Assembly: GCF_001425055.1 (NCBI RefSeq)
Contig: NZ_LMDK01000019.1
Coordinates: 186,001 to 250,000, forward strand
Reading direction: 5' to 3'
Length of the DNA: 64,000 bases
Origin: Pelomonas sp. Root1237
GTDB taxonomy: Bacteria > Pseudomonadota > Gammaproteobacteria > Burkholderiales > Burkholderiaceae_C
Shown: one piece after another, positions 7,692 to 16,323 of the stretch
How the letters are laid out: each line of letters begins with the position of its first letter
Numbering within the stretch: the first letter of the stretch is position 1
Translations under genes and position numbers: made by a program
The notes under the pieces: model-generated
Told to the model about the DNA's origin: nothing
Database searches by the model: none
The model's input: the letters and a program-made list of their open reading frames with translations, nothing else

Positions 7692-9092
7692 ATGTCGCCA
7701 GCACTGCTTTTGCTCGGGGTTCTCACCTATTTCGCGCTGCTATTGGTACTGGCGCGGTGCGTCTCGCACGGTTCCGGAGCTGAGGGTTTCTATGTGGGGG
7801 GCAGGGAAAGTCCCTGGCCGGTCGTTGCCTTCGGAATGATCGGGACGTCGCTGTCCGGCGTCACTTTCATCAGCGTGCCGGGCTCGGTCGCGATCAGCGG
7901 CTTCACCTATCTGCAGATCGCGCTCGGCCAAGTGGTCGGCTATGCGGTCATCGCCCTGGTGCTGCTGCCGGCCTATCACCGCCTCAAGCTCGCCTCCATC
8001 TACGGCCTGCTCGGTGACCGGCTCGGCCCCGCAGCGCAGCGCCTGGGTTCGGCCTTCTTCGTGCTGAGCCGCACGCTGGGTGCGACGGCACGGCTCTACC
8101 TCGTCGTGGCGGTATTGCACACGCTGATCCTGCAGCCGCTGGGCGTGCCGTTTGGGGTGGGCGCGGCGGTCGTGCTGGTGATGATCCTGCTCTACACCGT
8201 GGAGGGCGGCGTGAAGGCGCTGGTGTGGACGGACACGCTGCAGACCGCGGGCATGCTGACCGGCTTGGTCGTCTGCTTGGCGCTGCTGTGGCAGACCGGT
8301 GCGTTGGCGCAGATCGATGCCGCTGGCCTGAGCCGCGTCTGGGTCGGCGATCCGCTCTCCCGCGATTTCTCCGCCAAGGCGCTGCTGGCCGGCATGTTCA
8401 TTGCCATCGCGATGACGGGGCTGGACCAGGAAATGATGCAGAAGAGCCTGTCGGTCGCAAAGCTGCGCGACGCGCAGAAGAACGTGCTCGTGCTGGCCGT
8501 GCTGATGCTCGTCGTTGTTGCGGCCTTCCTGCTGCTGGGCGGGCTGCTGACGCTGTTCGCTCAAGCGCACGGCATCGGGGTCAAGGGCGACGCACTGTTC
8601 CCCACTGTCGTCATGCAATACCTGCCGGCCTGGGTGCAGGTCGTCTTCGTGCTGGCTCTGGTGTCGGCGCTATTGCCCAGCGCCGACGGCGCGCTGACGG
8701 CGCTGACGGCCAGCACCTGCCTGGACCTGCTGCGCTTGCCACGCGAGGACGTGCGCACGCGGCGGCGCGTGCACCTCGGCTTTGCGGTGCTGTTCCTGGC
8801 ACTCGTGCTCGGCTTCAAGGCCCTGGACAGCACCAGCATGATCTTTCTGATCCTGAAGCTCGCGGGCTACACGTATGGGCCGCTGCTGGGACTGTTCGCG
8901 TTTGCGATGTTCACGCCGAGGGCGGTGTCGGGGCGGGCGCTGGTCGGCGTTTGCGTGGCGGCACCGCTACTGTGCGCGGTGCTGGACTTCGGGCAGCCGT
9001 GGGGCGGGTATCAGATCGGGTTGGAGTTGCTGCTGCTCAATGGGGTGCTGACGTGGGTCGGGTTGTGGGTCGCCGGGCGCGGGCGCCAATAA
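7692..9092 (+). CDS. Sodium:solute symporter (SSS family)
   Basis: A 466-residue inner-membrane protein with about 12-13 hydrophobic helices. The N-terminal block GAEGFYVGGRESPWPVVAFG and the following SLSGVTFISVPG are typical of the SSS family, where the unwound first helices bind sodium and substrate. The family carries sugars, amino acids, organic acids or vitamins; the sequence does not reveal which. The TAA stop overlaps the ATG of a small membrane protein by one base. It is divergent from the ExeM-type nuclease, with about 105 bases between. Confidence 0.9.
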   Translation: MSPALLLLGVLTYFALLLVLARCVSHGSGAEGFYVGGRESPWPVVAFGMIGTSLSGVTFISVPGSVAISGFTYLQIALGQVVGYAVIALVLLPAYHRLKLASIYGLLGDRLGPAAQRLGSAFFVLSRTLGATARLYLVVAVLHTLILQPLGVPFGVGAAVVLVMILLYTVEGGVKALVWTDTLQTAGMLTGLVVCLALLWQTGALAQIDAAGLSRVWVGDPLSRDFSAKALLAGMFIAIAMTGLDQEMMQKSLSVAKLRDAQKNVLVLAVLMLVVVAAFLLLGGLLTLFAQAHGIGVKGDALFPTVVMQYLPAWVQVVFVLALVSALLPSADGALTALTASTCLDLLRLPREDVRTRRRVHLGFAVLFLALVLGFKALDSTSMIFLILKLAGYTYGPLLGLFAFAMFTPRAVSGRALVGVCVAAPLLCAVLDFGQPWGGYQIGLELLLLNGVLTWVGLWVAGRGRQ

Positions 9093-9361
9093 TGATCTGG
9101 GTGTTCAACTTCGGACTGGGTGTCTGTGCGTTGCTCATCGTTGCGAACTGGGGCTCCCTGATCTATGCCGCGTTCAGGAAACGCAGTCTTTCGTTTGCGC
9201 CGCCCTTTCTTTCCGGCTTGCTGGCTACGCTGCTGATCGCGATGCATCCCGACGTCGAGGTTCGCGCTTTTTGGTGGCTTCCGCTTTTGCTCGATCCGAG
9301 CATTGCATTTGCGCTGTCGGCCACTGCGGTCATGGCGCTGGTTCGTCGGCTCCGCGCCTGA
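9092..9361 (+). CDS. Small hypothetical membrane protein
   Basis: An 89-residue protein with three predicted hydrophobic segments (MIWVFNFGLGVCALLIVANW, residues ~35-50, and FALSATAVMALV near the end), ending in RRLRA. The ATG overlaps the stop of the symporter by one base, so it is translationally coupled and may be an accessory subunit. I do not recognise a family. The frame is open and its base use matches neighbours, but no homologue evidence is available from sequence alone. Confidence 0.6.
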   Translation: MIWVFNFGLGVCALLIVANWGSLIYAAFRKRSLSFAPPFLSGLLATLLIAMHPDVEVRAFWWLPLLLDPSIAFALSATAVMALVRRLRA

Positions 9362-9395
9362 TTTTTCTCATCACCGGGCGACACTCGCCCCTTGC

Positions 9396-11171
9396 ATGTT
9401 GTCGACAGTCCCTGTTTTCGCCAGCCTCTCCCGCATGCTTGCCGCCTTTGTGCGCGAGCACTGGCGCGCCTACGCCGCCGCGGGTGCCATGCTCACCTGC
9501 ATCGCCGCATTGACCGTCTGGATCCCCCGCCAGGTCGGCCATGTCGTCGACGACCTCGTCGCCGGCGGCCTGAAGGGTGATTCGCTGCTGAAACAACTCG
9601 GCCTGCTCGTGCTGGCCGGGCTCGTCATCTACCTGCTGCGCGCCGGCTGGCGGCTGACCCTCTTCAAAGCGTCCTTCCAGCTTGGTGCACGACTGCGCAC
9701 GCGGCTCTACGCGCGCCTTGCGCTGCAAGGCCCCGCCTACTTCCAGTCTCAACGCACCGGCGACCTGATGGCGCTGGCGACCAATGACATCGACACCGTC
9801 GAGCAGGCCGCCGGCGAGGCGATGCTGGCGGGCTTTGATGGCACGCAGACGCTGGTGCTGGTGCTCGCGATGATGACGATCGGCATCGACTGGCGCCTGG
9901 GCCTCGCGGCCCTCGTGCCCTTTCCGTTGATGGCGCTGGCTTTCTGGTGGATCTCCAACCATCTGCACCAGGCCGCGCAGGACTCACTGGGCGCCTTCAG
10001 TGGCCTGAACCACCAGGTGCAGGAAAGCCTGTCCGGCGTGCGCACAGTGCGCGCCCTGGGCCTCGTCGCGCGCAGTGAGGCGCAGTTCACCGAGCTGGCC
10101 GAGAAGGCGGCCGAGGCGAGCTTTCGCTCGCAGCGCTGGGAGGCTGCCTACGAGCCCGCCGTCGGCATGACGCTGTCCGCCGCGTTCGCCATCGCGCTGG
10201 CCGTGGGCGGCTGGCTGGTGGCGCGCGGCGAGATCAGCATCGGTCAGCTGACGGCCTTCACGATGTACCTCGGCCAGTTGATCTGGCCAATGTTCGCGGC
10301 GGGTTGGGTACTGGCATTGCTGGAGCGCGGCCGCGCGGCCTGGACGCGGCTGGCGCCGGTGCTGGACGCGCCGCTGACACTGACCGATGAGGGCAGGGCG
10401 GCGCTGCCGGCCCACGCCGAACTGCGCGCCGACGGGCTGACCTTCAGCTTCCCCGGCGCCAAACGGCCGGCGTTGGAAGGCGTGGACCTGGCACTCGCAC
10501 CGGGCAAGACGCTGGGCGTCGTCGGCGCGACCGGTGCGGGCAAATCCACTTTCGTGCGCTTGCTGCTGCGCCAGTCCGAGCCGGACGCGGGCCGGCTGAC
10601 GCTGGGTGGTGTCGCATTGCCAGAACTGCCGCTCGCTACGCTGCGCGCCCACATCGCCTGGGTGCCGCAGGAGCCGTTTTTGTTCTCGGCCTCGGTGGCT
10701 GACAACATCGCGCTGGCCAAGCCCGGCGCAACGCGCGAAGAGATCGAGGCTGCAGCACGCCTGGCTTCGGTGCACGACGACGTCGCGCGGCTCCCCGAAG
10801 GCTATGCGACCGAGGTCGGTGAGCGCGGCGTGACGCTGTCGGGTGGCCAGCGCCAGCGCGTTGCCATCGCACGGGCTCTGTTGAGTGACGCGCCGCTGCT
10901 GGTGCTGGACGACGCGCTGTCCGCAGTCGACACCGGCACCGAGACCGACATCCTCGACCACCTGCGCGAACTCCGAAGCACACGGTCGGACCGCAGCGTC
11001 ATCGTCATCGCGCACCGGCTTTCCGCGGTGATGGACGCCGACGAAGTCATCGTCCTCAAGCAGGGCCACGTCATCGAGCGCGGCACGCATCAACAACTGC
11101 TGGAGTTGGGCGGCTGGTATGCCGCCCAGTGGCGCTATCAACAAATCGAGGCCAGCCTTGAAGCCGCCTGA
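9396..11171 (+). CDS. ABC exporter half-transporter, MdlA/SmdA-like
   Basis: A 591-residue type IV ABC half-transporter: six membrane helices (about 20-310), then an ATPase domain. Walker A GATGAGKST is near residue 377, the signature LSGGQRQR near 482, and Walker B is VLDDALSAVD. The usual catalytic Glu after Walker B is Asp, so this is the degenerate nucleotide site expected of the MdlA-type partner in a heterodimer. The next gene supplies the other half, with a normal Glu. The start at 9396 gives a length typical of the family. Substrate is unknown; relatives export drugs or peptides. Confidence 0.9.
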   Translation: MLSTVPVFASLSRMLAAFVREHWRAYAAAGAMLTCIAALTVWIPRQVGHVVDDLVAGGLKGDSLLKQLGLLVLAGLVIYLLRAGWRLTLFKASFQLGARLRTRLYARLALQGPAYFQSQRTGDLMALATNDIDTVEQAAGEAMLAGFDGTQTLVLVLAMMTIGIDWRLGLAALVPFPLMALAFWWISNHLHQAAQDSLGAFSGLNHQVQESLSGVRTVRALGLVARSEAQFTELAEKAAEASFRSQRWEAAYEPAVGMTLSAAFAIALAVGGWLVARGEISIGQLTAFTMYLGQLIWPMFAAGWVLALLERGRAAWTRLAPVLDAPLTLTDEGRAALPAHAELRADGLTFSFPGAKRPALEGVDLALAPGKTLGVVGATGAGKSTFVRLLLRQSEPDAGRLTLGGVALPELPLATLRAHIAWVPQEPFLFSASVADNIALAKPGATREEIEAAARLASVHDDVARLPEGYATEVGERGVTLSGGQRQRVAIARALLSDAPLLVLDDALSAVDTGTETDILDHLRELRSTRSDRSVIVIAHRLSAVMDADEVIVLKQGHVIERGTHQQLLELGGWYAAQWRYQQIEASLEAA

Positions 11172-12945
11172 AACCAAGCCGACGGAAAAACCGTGGAAGA
11201 GCGTCGGCCTGCTGCTTGACGCCGCCAAGCCTGAAAAGCCGCACCTGATCCAGGGCGGCATCTGGCTCGTCCTTGCCGCCGGCCTGGAGGTGCTCGGCCC
11301 CATCCTCGGCAAGCGCTACATCGACCACCACCTGCTGCCGCGCCAGTTCGACATCACCGAGATGGCCACGCTGCTGGCGCTGATGCTGCTGACCGGCTGG
11401 GCCGCGAGCTGGATCCGCTACGCCCAGCTGTCGCGCATGGCCGGTGTCGCGCGCCGCTCGGTGCTGCGGCTGCGAGAGCGGGTCTACGCGCATGTGCTGG
11501 CGCTACCCATGGCCTTCTTCGACAAGGCCATCACCGGCCAGCTCGTCAGCCGCGTCACCAACGACACCGAGGCGGTGAACCAGCTCTACCGCCAGGTGCT
11601 GTACGTGATGCTGGACTCGACCATCGTCGTCTTCGGCTCGCTGGTGGCGATGGCCTTTCTCGACTGGCGGTTGATGCTCATCGTCGCGACCCTGGTGCCG
11701 GCCATGGTGGTCATCATCCTGGGCTACCAGAAGCTGTCGGCGCCGGCGGTGGCGCGCACGCGCCAGCTGCGCAGCGACATCAACGCGCAGATGGCCGAGA
11801 GCATGGCCGGCATGGCGGTGCTGCAGGCCAGCGGTGCGGCCGGGCGCTTTGGCGCGCGCTTCGAGACGACGAATGCCGAGCACCGCCTGTCGCGCATCGC
11901 CGAGCTGCGCGCCAACGCCTGGCTGCTGCGCCCGGCGCTGGACCTGATGAACGTGCTGCTGCTCGTCACCGTCATCTACAGCTTCGGGCGGCGAGAGATG
12001 TCGGGGCTGGAGGTCGGGCTGCTTTACGCCTTCCTGAGCTACATCGCCCGGGTGGTGGAGCCGCTGATCCAGATCACCATGCAGTTCGGCCAGCTGCAGC
12101 AGGCCATGGTGGCGGCGTCGCGCGTGCGCACGCTGCTGGAGGAGGATGAGCACCGCGGCCCAGCCCAGGACGGCCGCGGGATTGCCCAGGGCAGCATCCG
12201 CATCGAGGGGCTGACGTTTGGCTACGACCCGGCGCGGCCGGTGCTGCATGGTATCGATGTGGACATCCCGGCCGGCAGCTTCGTCGGTATCGTCGGCCAC
12301 ACCGGCAGCGGCAAGAGCACGCTGCTGTCGCTGCTGCTGCGCTTCTACACGGCGCAGGCCGGCCGCATCACGGTGGACGGCCAGTCGCTGGCCAGCGTGC
12401 CGGACGCTGCCTTTCGCGACGCCGTGGGCCTGGTGCCGCAGGAGCCCTATCTGATGTCGGCCAGCGTGCGCGACAACATTGCGATGGGCCGGCCGGGCAT
12501 CAGCGAGGACGACATCCAGGACGCGGCCACGGCGGCCCGCGCGCACGACTTCATCACGGCGCTGCCGCAGGGCTATGACACCCGGCTGGGCGAGGGCGGG
12601 GCGCGCGTATCGACCGGGCAGAAGCAGTTGCTGGCGATGGCGCGGGCATTGGCAGGCTCACCGCGCATCCTGTTCCTGGATGAGGCGACCAGCAATATCG
12701 ACAGCGCCACCGAGCAGCGCGTGGGTGAGGCGCTGACGGCGCTGCGCGGGCGCGTGACGGTGGTGGCCATCGCGCACCGGCTGTCGACCATCCGCGCCGC
12801 CGACCAGATCCTCGTGCTCAACCACGGACACCTGCAGGAGCGTGGTTCGCACGAGGCGCTGATGGCGATCGAAGGCGGCTTGTACCGCCGCCTGGTCGAA
12901 CTGCAGACGCTGGAAGAGCCCGACGCCGAAGCCGAGCCTGTCTGA
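11158..12945 (+). CDS. ABC exporter half-transporter, MdlB/SmdB-like
   Basis: A 595-residue partner of the preceding half-transporter. Membrane helices occupy the first ~330 residues; Walker A is GHTGSGKST, Walker B ILFLDEATSNID with the catalytic Glu. The signature is VSTGQKQLLA instead of LSGGQ, the mirror-image degeneracy seen in MdlB-type subunits. I place the start at TTG 11158, which has GAGG about seven bases upstream and overlaps the previous gene by 14 bases. An in-frame ATG at 11119 is the alternative and would add 13 residues read out of frame from the upstream gene. Confidence 0.9.
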   Translation: MKPPETKPTEKPWKSVGLLLDAAKPEKPHLIQGGIWLVLAAGLEVLGPILGKRYIDHHLLPRQFDITEMATLLALMLLTGWAASWIRYAQLSRMAGVARRSVLRLRERVYAHVLALPMAFFDKAITGQLVSRVTNDTEAVNQLYRQVLYVMLDSTIVVFGSLVAMAFLDWRLMLIVATLVPAMVVIILGYQKLSAPAVARTRQLRSDINAQMAESMAGMAVLQASGAAGRFGARFETTNAEHRLSRIAELRANAWLLRPALDLMNVLLLVTVIYSFGRREMSGLEVGLLYAFLSYIARVVEPLIQITMQFGQLQQAMVAASRVRTLLEEDEHRGPAQDGRGIAQGSIRIEGLTFGYDPARPVLHGIDVDIPAGSFVGIVGHTGSGKSTLLSLLLRFYTAQAGRITVDGQSLASVPDAAFRDAVGLVPQEPYLMSASVRDNIAMGRPGISEDDIQDAATAARAHDFITALPQGYDTRLGEGGARVSTGQKQLLAMARALAGSPRILFLDEATSNIDSATEQRVGEALTALRGRVTVVAIAHRLSTIRAADQILVLNHGHLQERGSHEALMAIEGGLYRRLVELQTLEEPDAEAEPV

Positions 12946-12991
12946 CCTGCGTCAAGGCGCCGTTGCGCTCCGCGGCCTAGGCTGCGCGACC

Positions 12992-14149
12992 ATGAATGAA
13001 CTCGTCCGCACTTCGCCGCAAGTCCTGATCTGCGGCGCCGGCCCGGCCGGCCTGGCGCTGGCCTGCGCGCTGCACGACCGCGGCCTGGCCGTGCGCGTGC
13101 TGGAGCAGGCCGATGCGGCCGTGCTGGCGAGTCCCTGTGACGATGGCCGCGAGATCGCACTCACCCACCGCTCGCGCCGCGCGCTGGAAAACCTGGGTTT
13201 GTGGGCGCACCTGAGCGACATCGCGCCGCTGCGCCGCGCCAGTGTGCGCTCCAGCGGCTCACGCACGGCGCTGCCTTTCGAGTCAAGTGGGCAGGATCTC
13301 GGCTGGCTGGTGGCCAACCACCGCATCCGCGCCGCGGCCTGGGCCGGCGCACAGCAGCGCGGCATCGAGGTGCTCTGCGGCCGCACGGTCGTCGGCTTTT
13401 GCCGGGACGGCGAAATGGCCACCGTGGACACGCGCTGCGGTGAGCGCCACCTGGCACCGCTGGTCGTCGCGGCCGACAGCCGCTTTTCGCCGCTGCGCCG
13501 CCTGGCCGGCATCGGCGCTCGCCATCACGATTTCGGCCGCAGCGCGCTGCTCGTACCGCTCGCGCACGAGCGCGACCATGAAGGCGTGGCTCAGGAATGT
13601 TTTCTGCGAGGCCACACGCTGGCGCTGCTGCCCAAGACGGGGCGGCGATGCTCGGCGGTGTGGACGGTGGCGAATACCGAGCTGCCGCGCCTGGCGGCGA
13701 TGGACGAGACGGAGCTGGCCGCCGCCATTGAAGCCGCCGCCGAGGGCCGGCTGGGGCCGATGCGCGTCGACGGTGCCCGCCATGTCTATCCGTTGGTGGC
13801 TGTGTGGGCCGAGCGTTTCGTCGCGCCGCGCCTGGCGCTCATCGGCGACGCGGCGGTGGGCATGCACCCGGTCACCGCGCATGGCTACAACCTGGGGCTC
13901 TACGGCATCGAAGCGTTGGCGCAGCGGCTGGATGCGGCCCGCGATCCGGGCGAGATGAGCGCGCTGCTGGCCTATGAGGCGGAGCACCGCCGTGCGGCGG
14001 GGCCGCTGTATGCCGGCACGAATGCGCTGGTGCGCTTCTTCACGGACGACCGCGCGCCGGTGTTGGCGCTGCGCCGCGCCGTCATCGACATCGCCCGCCA
14101 TCTGCCGCCGCTGCGCGCGGCAATCACGCGCCGGCTGGTGGACGCCTAG
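12992..14149 (+). CDS. FAD-dependent hydroxylase of UbiH/UbiF/UbiM family
   Basis: A 385-residue flavoprotein monooxygenase. The FAD-binding GAGPAGLALACAL is at residues 13-25, a DxDx-like NADPH/FAD segment occurs mid-protein, and LALIGDAAVGMHPVTAHGYN near residue 280 is the second FAD motif. In UbiH and UbiF that segment usually reads DAAHxxxPxAGQG. The MHPVTAHG form recalls the UbiM branch, so a C5 or related hydroxylation in ubiquinone synthesis is likely but unproven. The TAG stop is shared, through CTAG, with the stop of the convergent patatin gene. Confidence 0.82.
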   Translation: MNELVRTSPQVLICGAGPAGLALACALHDRGLAVRVLEQADAAVLASPCDDGREIALTHRSRRALENLGLWAHLSDIAPLRRASVRSSGSRTALPFESSGQDLGWLVANHRIRAAAWAGAQQRGIEVLCGRTVVGFCRDGEMATVDTRCGERHLAPLVVAADSRFSPLRRLAGIGARHHDFGRSALLVPLAHERDHEGVAQECFLRGHTLALLPKTGRRCSAVWTVANTELPRLAAMDETELAAAIEAAAEGRLGPMRVDGARHVYPLVAVWAERFVAPRLALIGDAAVGMHPVTAHGYNLGLYGIEALAQRLDAARDPGEMSALLAYEAEHRRAAGPLYAGTNALVRFFTDDRAPVLALRRAVIDIARHLPPLRAAITRRLVDA

Positions 14150-15387
14150 CGGCCCTGCGCTTCCAGCACGCTCAGGGATCCGCGCAGCGAGCGCAGCGCC
14201 TGTTCCATCGGCGTTTCGCCCGGCGCAGGCAGCAGGCGGGCCTCGCGGCTGGCCAGCACATCCTCGCGCAGCGTCAGGCCGGCGCGCGCGAACTGCGGCT
14301 TCAGCAGCGCCGCGCGCTCACGCAGCAGTTCGCGCGTGGCTTGGTAGGCATGCTCGGCGAGGTGGCGGCGTTGGCTGTAGCTGAAGGTGTTGGCCATGAA
14401 GAGCTCGGCATCGCGCGGGTCGGGCTCGAACAGCAGGATGTCGGTCTGCGGGTGCGTCAGCTCATAGCCCTTGAGGCCCAGCGCCAGGCGCGAATGGATC
14501 AGCGAGCGGAAGGTCTGCGACAGCACCAGCGGCAGGCCGCCGTCCACCAGGCGGTGGATGCGCGGCTGCAGCGCGCGCAGGGCCGGGCGGCCGAGCTTGC
14601 TGGCGAGCTTCTTTGCACGGCGCGAGCGCGCATCGCGTGGCGACAGGCGGTTGCTCTCGTAGGGCACGAGCGGGTTCAGGCAGATCAGCAGGTCCAGGCC
14701 GCGGTCCAGCAGCACGGAAGCGTGCAGCGTCTTCTTCAACGCGCCGTCCACGTAATGCCGGCCGTCGATCTCGACCGGCGGGAACAGCCCCGGCAGCGCC
14801 GCGCTGGCCTGCACGGCCTGCGAGATGGGCACATGGTCCCAGCCCTCGGCGCCGAAGGGGATGGCTTCGCCGGTGTCCAGGTCGGTGGCCACCAGCACGA
14901 GGCGATGGCGCAGGTCGCGGAAGTCGTTGCTGCGGCCGGGCTCGGCAAAAACCTGGGTCAGCGCCTCGCCGAACCGTTCGCTGGACAGCAGGCCGGTGGG
15001 CAGCACGCGGCCCAGGCGCTCGATGGCGCCGAGCAGGGAGCGGCCTTCCAGCAGCACCTCGCGGGCGGCGTCGGCCAGCAGGCCGGGCAGCAGGCGCAGG
15101 CGTTCGCCGAACTCGGTCCAGGCGGGCTGCAGCAGCTCGGCGGGGTCGAAGCGGTCGGGGGCCTCGGCGGTGTTCTCGATGAAGGCGGCGCAGAGCTGGC
15201 GCGGCGTCATGCCGTTGGCCAGGCCGGCGGCGATGAAGCCGCCCGCACTGACGCCGATGTAGCCGTCGCAAGCGGTGAAGTCGAGGCCTTGAACAGCCTC
15301 CTCCAAAGCACAAAGGGCGCCAACTTCATAGATGGCGCCCAGTGGGCCTCCGCCTGCCAGGGCCAAACCGATCTTCGGTTGGCTCAT
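14146..15387 (-). CDS. Patatin-like phospholipase
   Basis: A 413-residue patatin-family lipid acyl hydrolase. The oxyanion-hole loop LAGGGPLGAIYEVG is at residues 10-23, the nucleophile Ser sits in GVSAGGF near residue 48, and the catalytic Asp is in YVDGALKK near residue 217. It lacks a signal peptide and a CBS or POTRA/autotransporter extension, so it is probably cytoplasmic or membrane-associated. The phasin gene lies just upstream on the same strand (20 bases), which suggests a role at storage granules or membranes, but this is inference. Its start is the ATG at 15387. Confidence 0.9.
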   Translation of the reverse strand: MSQPKIGLALAGGGPLGAIYEVGALCALEEAVQGLDFTACDGYIGVSAGGFIAAGLANGMTPRQLCAAFIENTAEAPDRFDPAELLQPAWTEFGERLRLLPGLLADAAREVLLEGRSLLGAIERLGRVLPTGLLSSERFGEALTQVFAEPGRSNDFRDLRHRLVLVATDLDTGEAIPFGAEGWDHVPISQAVQASAALPGLFPPVEIDGRHYVDGALKKTLHASVLLDRGLDLLICLNPLVPYESNRLSPRDARSRRAKKLASKLGRPALRALQPRIHRLVDGGLPLVLSQTFRSLIHSRLALGLKGYELTHPQTDILLFEPDPRDAELFMANTFSYSQRRHLAEHAYQATRELLRERAALLKPQFARAGLTLREDVLASREARLLPAPGETPMEQALRSLRGSLSVLEAQGR

Positions 15388-15407
15388 GGTCAGAGAGAGT
15401 TACTTGC

Positions 15408-16118
15408 TCAGGCTTGAGCGGCTTGCTCGGCGGCCGGAGCGGCGGCAGCCTTCTTGGCAGCCGGGGCGCGCTTGGCCGGAGCAGCCTTCTTCGCCGGGGC
15501 GGCAGCCTTCTTGGCGGGAGCGGCAACCTTCTTGGCCACAGCCTTGACGGCGGCCTTCACCGGAGCGGCCTTCTTGGCAACAGCCTTCTTGGCGGGCGCA
15601 GCCTTGGCCACGACGGCCTTCTTCACGGCAGCAGCCTTCTTGACGACGGCCTTCTTGGCCTTGGCAGCGGGCGAAGCCTTCTTCAGGCCGGCCGACACGG
15701 CCAGGTCGTCGATGCGCTTGATCAGGCTCTGCACGTCGCTGGCGGACGGCACGTTCAGGGTCTTCAGCGCCTTGGCGACGCGTTGCTCGAAGATGCTTTC
15801 CAGCTTGTCCCAGTGCTGACCGGCCTTGGCGCCGACATCACCAGCCATGCCGCTGACTTTGGTGGCCACGGCGCTGAGCTTTTCCTCAGCGGCGGATTGG
15901 GTCTTCTTTTGCAATTTGAGTCCTTCCGAAACGAGGGCCTCGAAAACCTTGCCGCCTTCGCCCTGGGCCTTGGCGAAAGAGGCCAGACCGGCGGCCCAGA
16001 TCTGCTGGGCGCTGTCCTTGACATTCTTGGCCATGTCGCCATCGAGCAGGCCAGCCGGGAAGCCGGTGGCGGCCGAGGCCTTCTTCTTGTCTGCCATCTT
16101 TTGAAGCTTCTTGACCAT
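15408..16118 (-). CDS. PhaF-like phasin with histone H1-like tail
   Basis: A 236-residue protein. Residues about 25-150 form a long amphipathic helical phasin domain (DMAKNVKDSAQQIWAAGLAS, then WDKLESIFEQRVAKAL). Residues about 158-236 are an Ala/Lys/Pro tail of repeated KKA, AKKA and PAKKA units like histone H1 or AlgP. In PhaF proteins the helical part coats polyhydroxyalkanoate granules and the basic tail binds DNA to distribute granules at division. AAGGA lies seven bases before the ATG at 16118, which fixes the start. It is divergent from the fatty acyl reductase, with 205 bases between. Confidence 0.9.
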   Translation of the reverse strand: MVKKLQKMADKKKASAATGFPAGLLDGDMAKNVKDSAQQIWAAGLASFAKAQGEGGKVFEALVSEGLKLQKKTQSAAEEKLSAVATKVSGMAGDVGAKAGQHWDKLESIFEQRVAKALKTLNVPSASDVQSLIKRIDDLAVSAGLKKASPAAKAKKAVVKKAAAVKKAVVAKAAPAKKAVAKKAAPVKAAVKAVAKKVAAPAKKAAAPAKKAAPAKRAPAAKKAAAAPAAEQAAQA

Positions 16119-16323
16119 TTGGGTGTCCTTGCGAGTTAGCGCGGTTTGTTGGGATCAGCCGCCGGGACTGTAGCGGCGCGATCCCCCTTCAGCACGGCCA
16201 TTCCTAGTGAGTGCGCTCTACGATGGCGAAGGCCGTTTCCTGGGGAAAGTGCCCAGCGGGCGGCCGCAAACCCTGGTCAAGAATCAGCGCGACAACGTCC
16301 AAATCCACAAGCAGGAGACCCGC

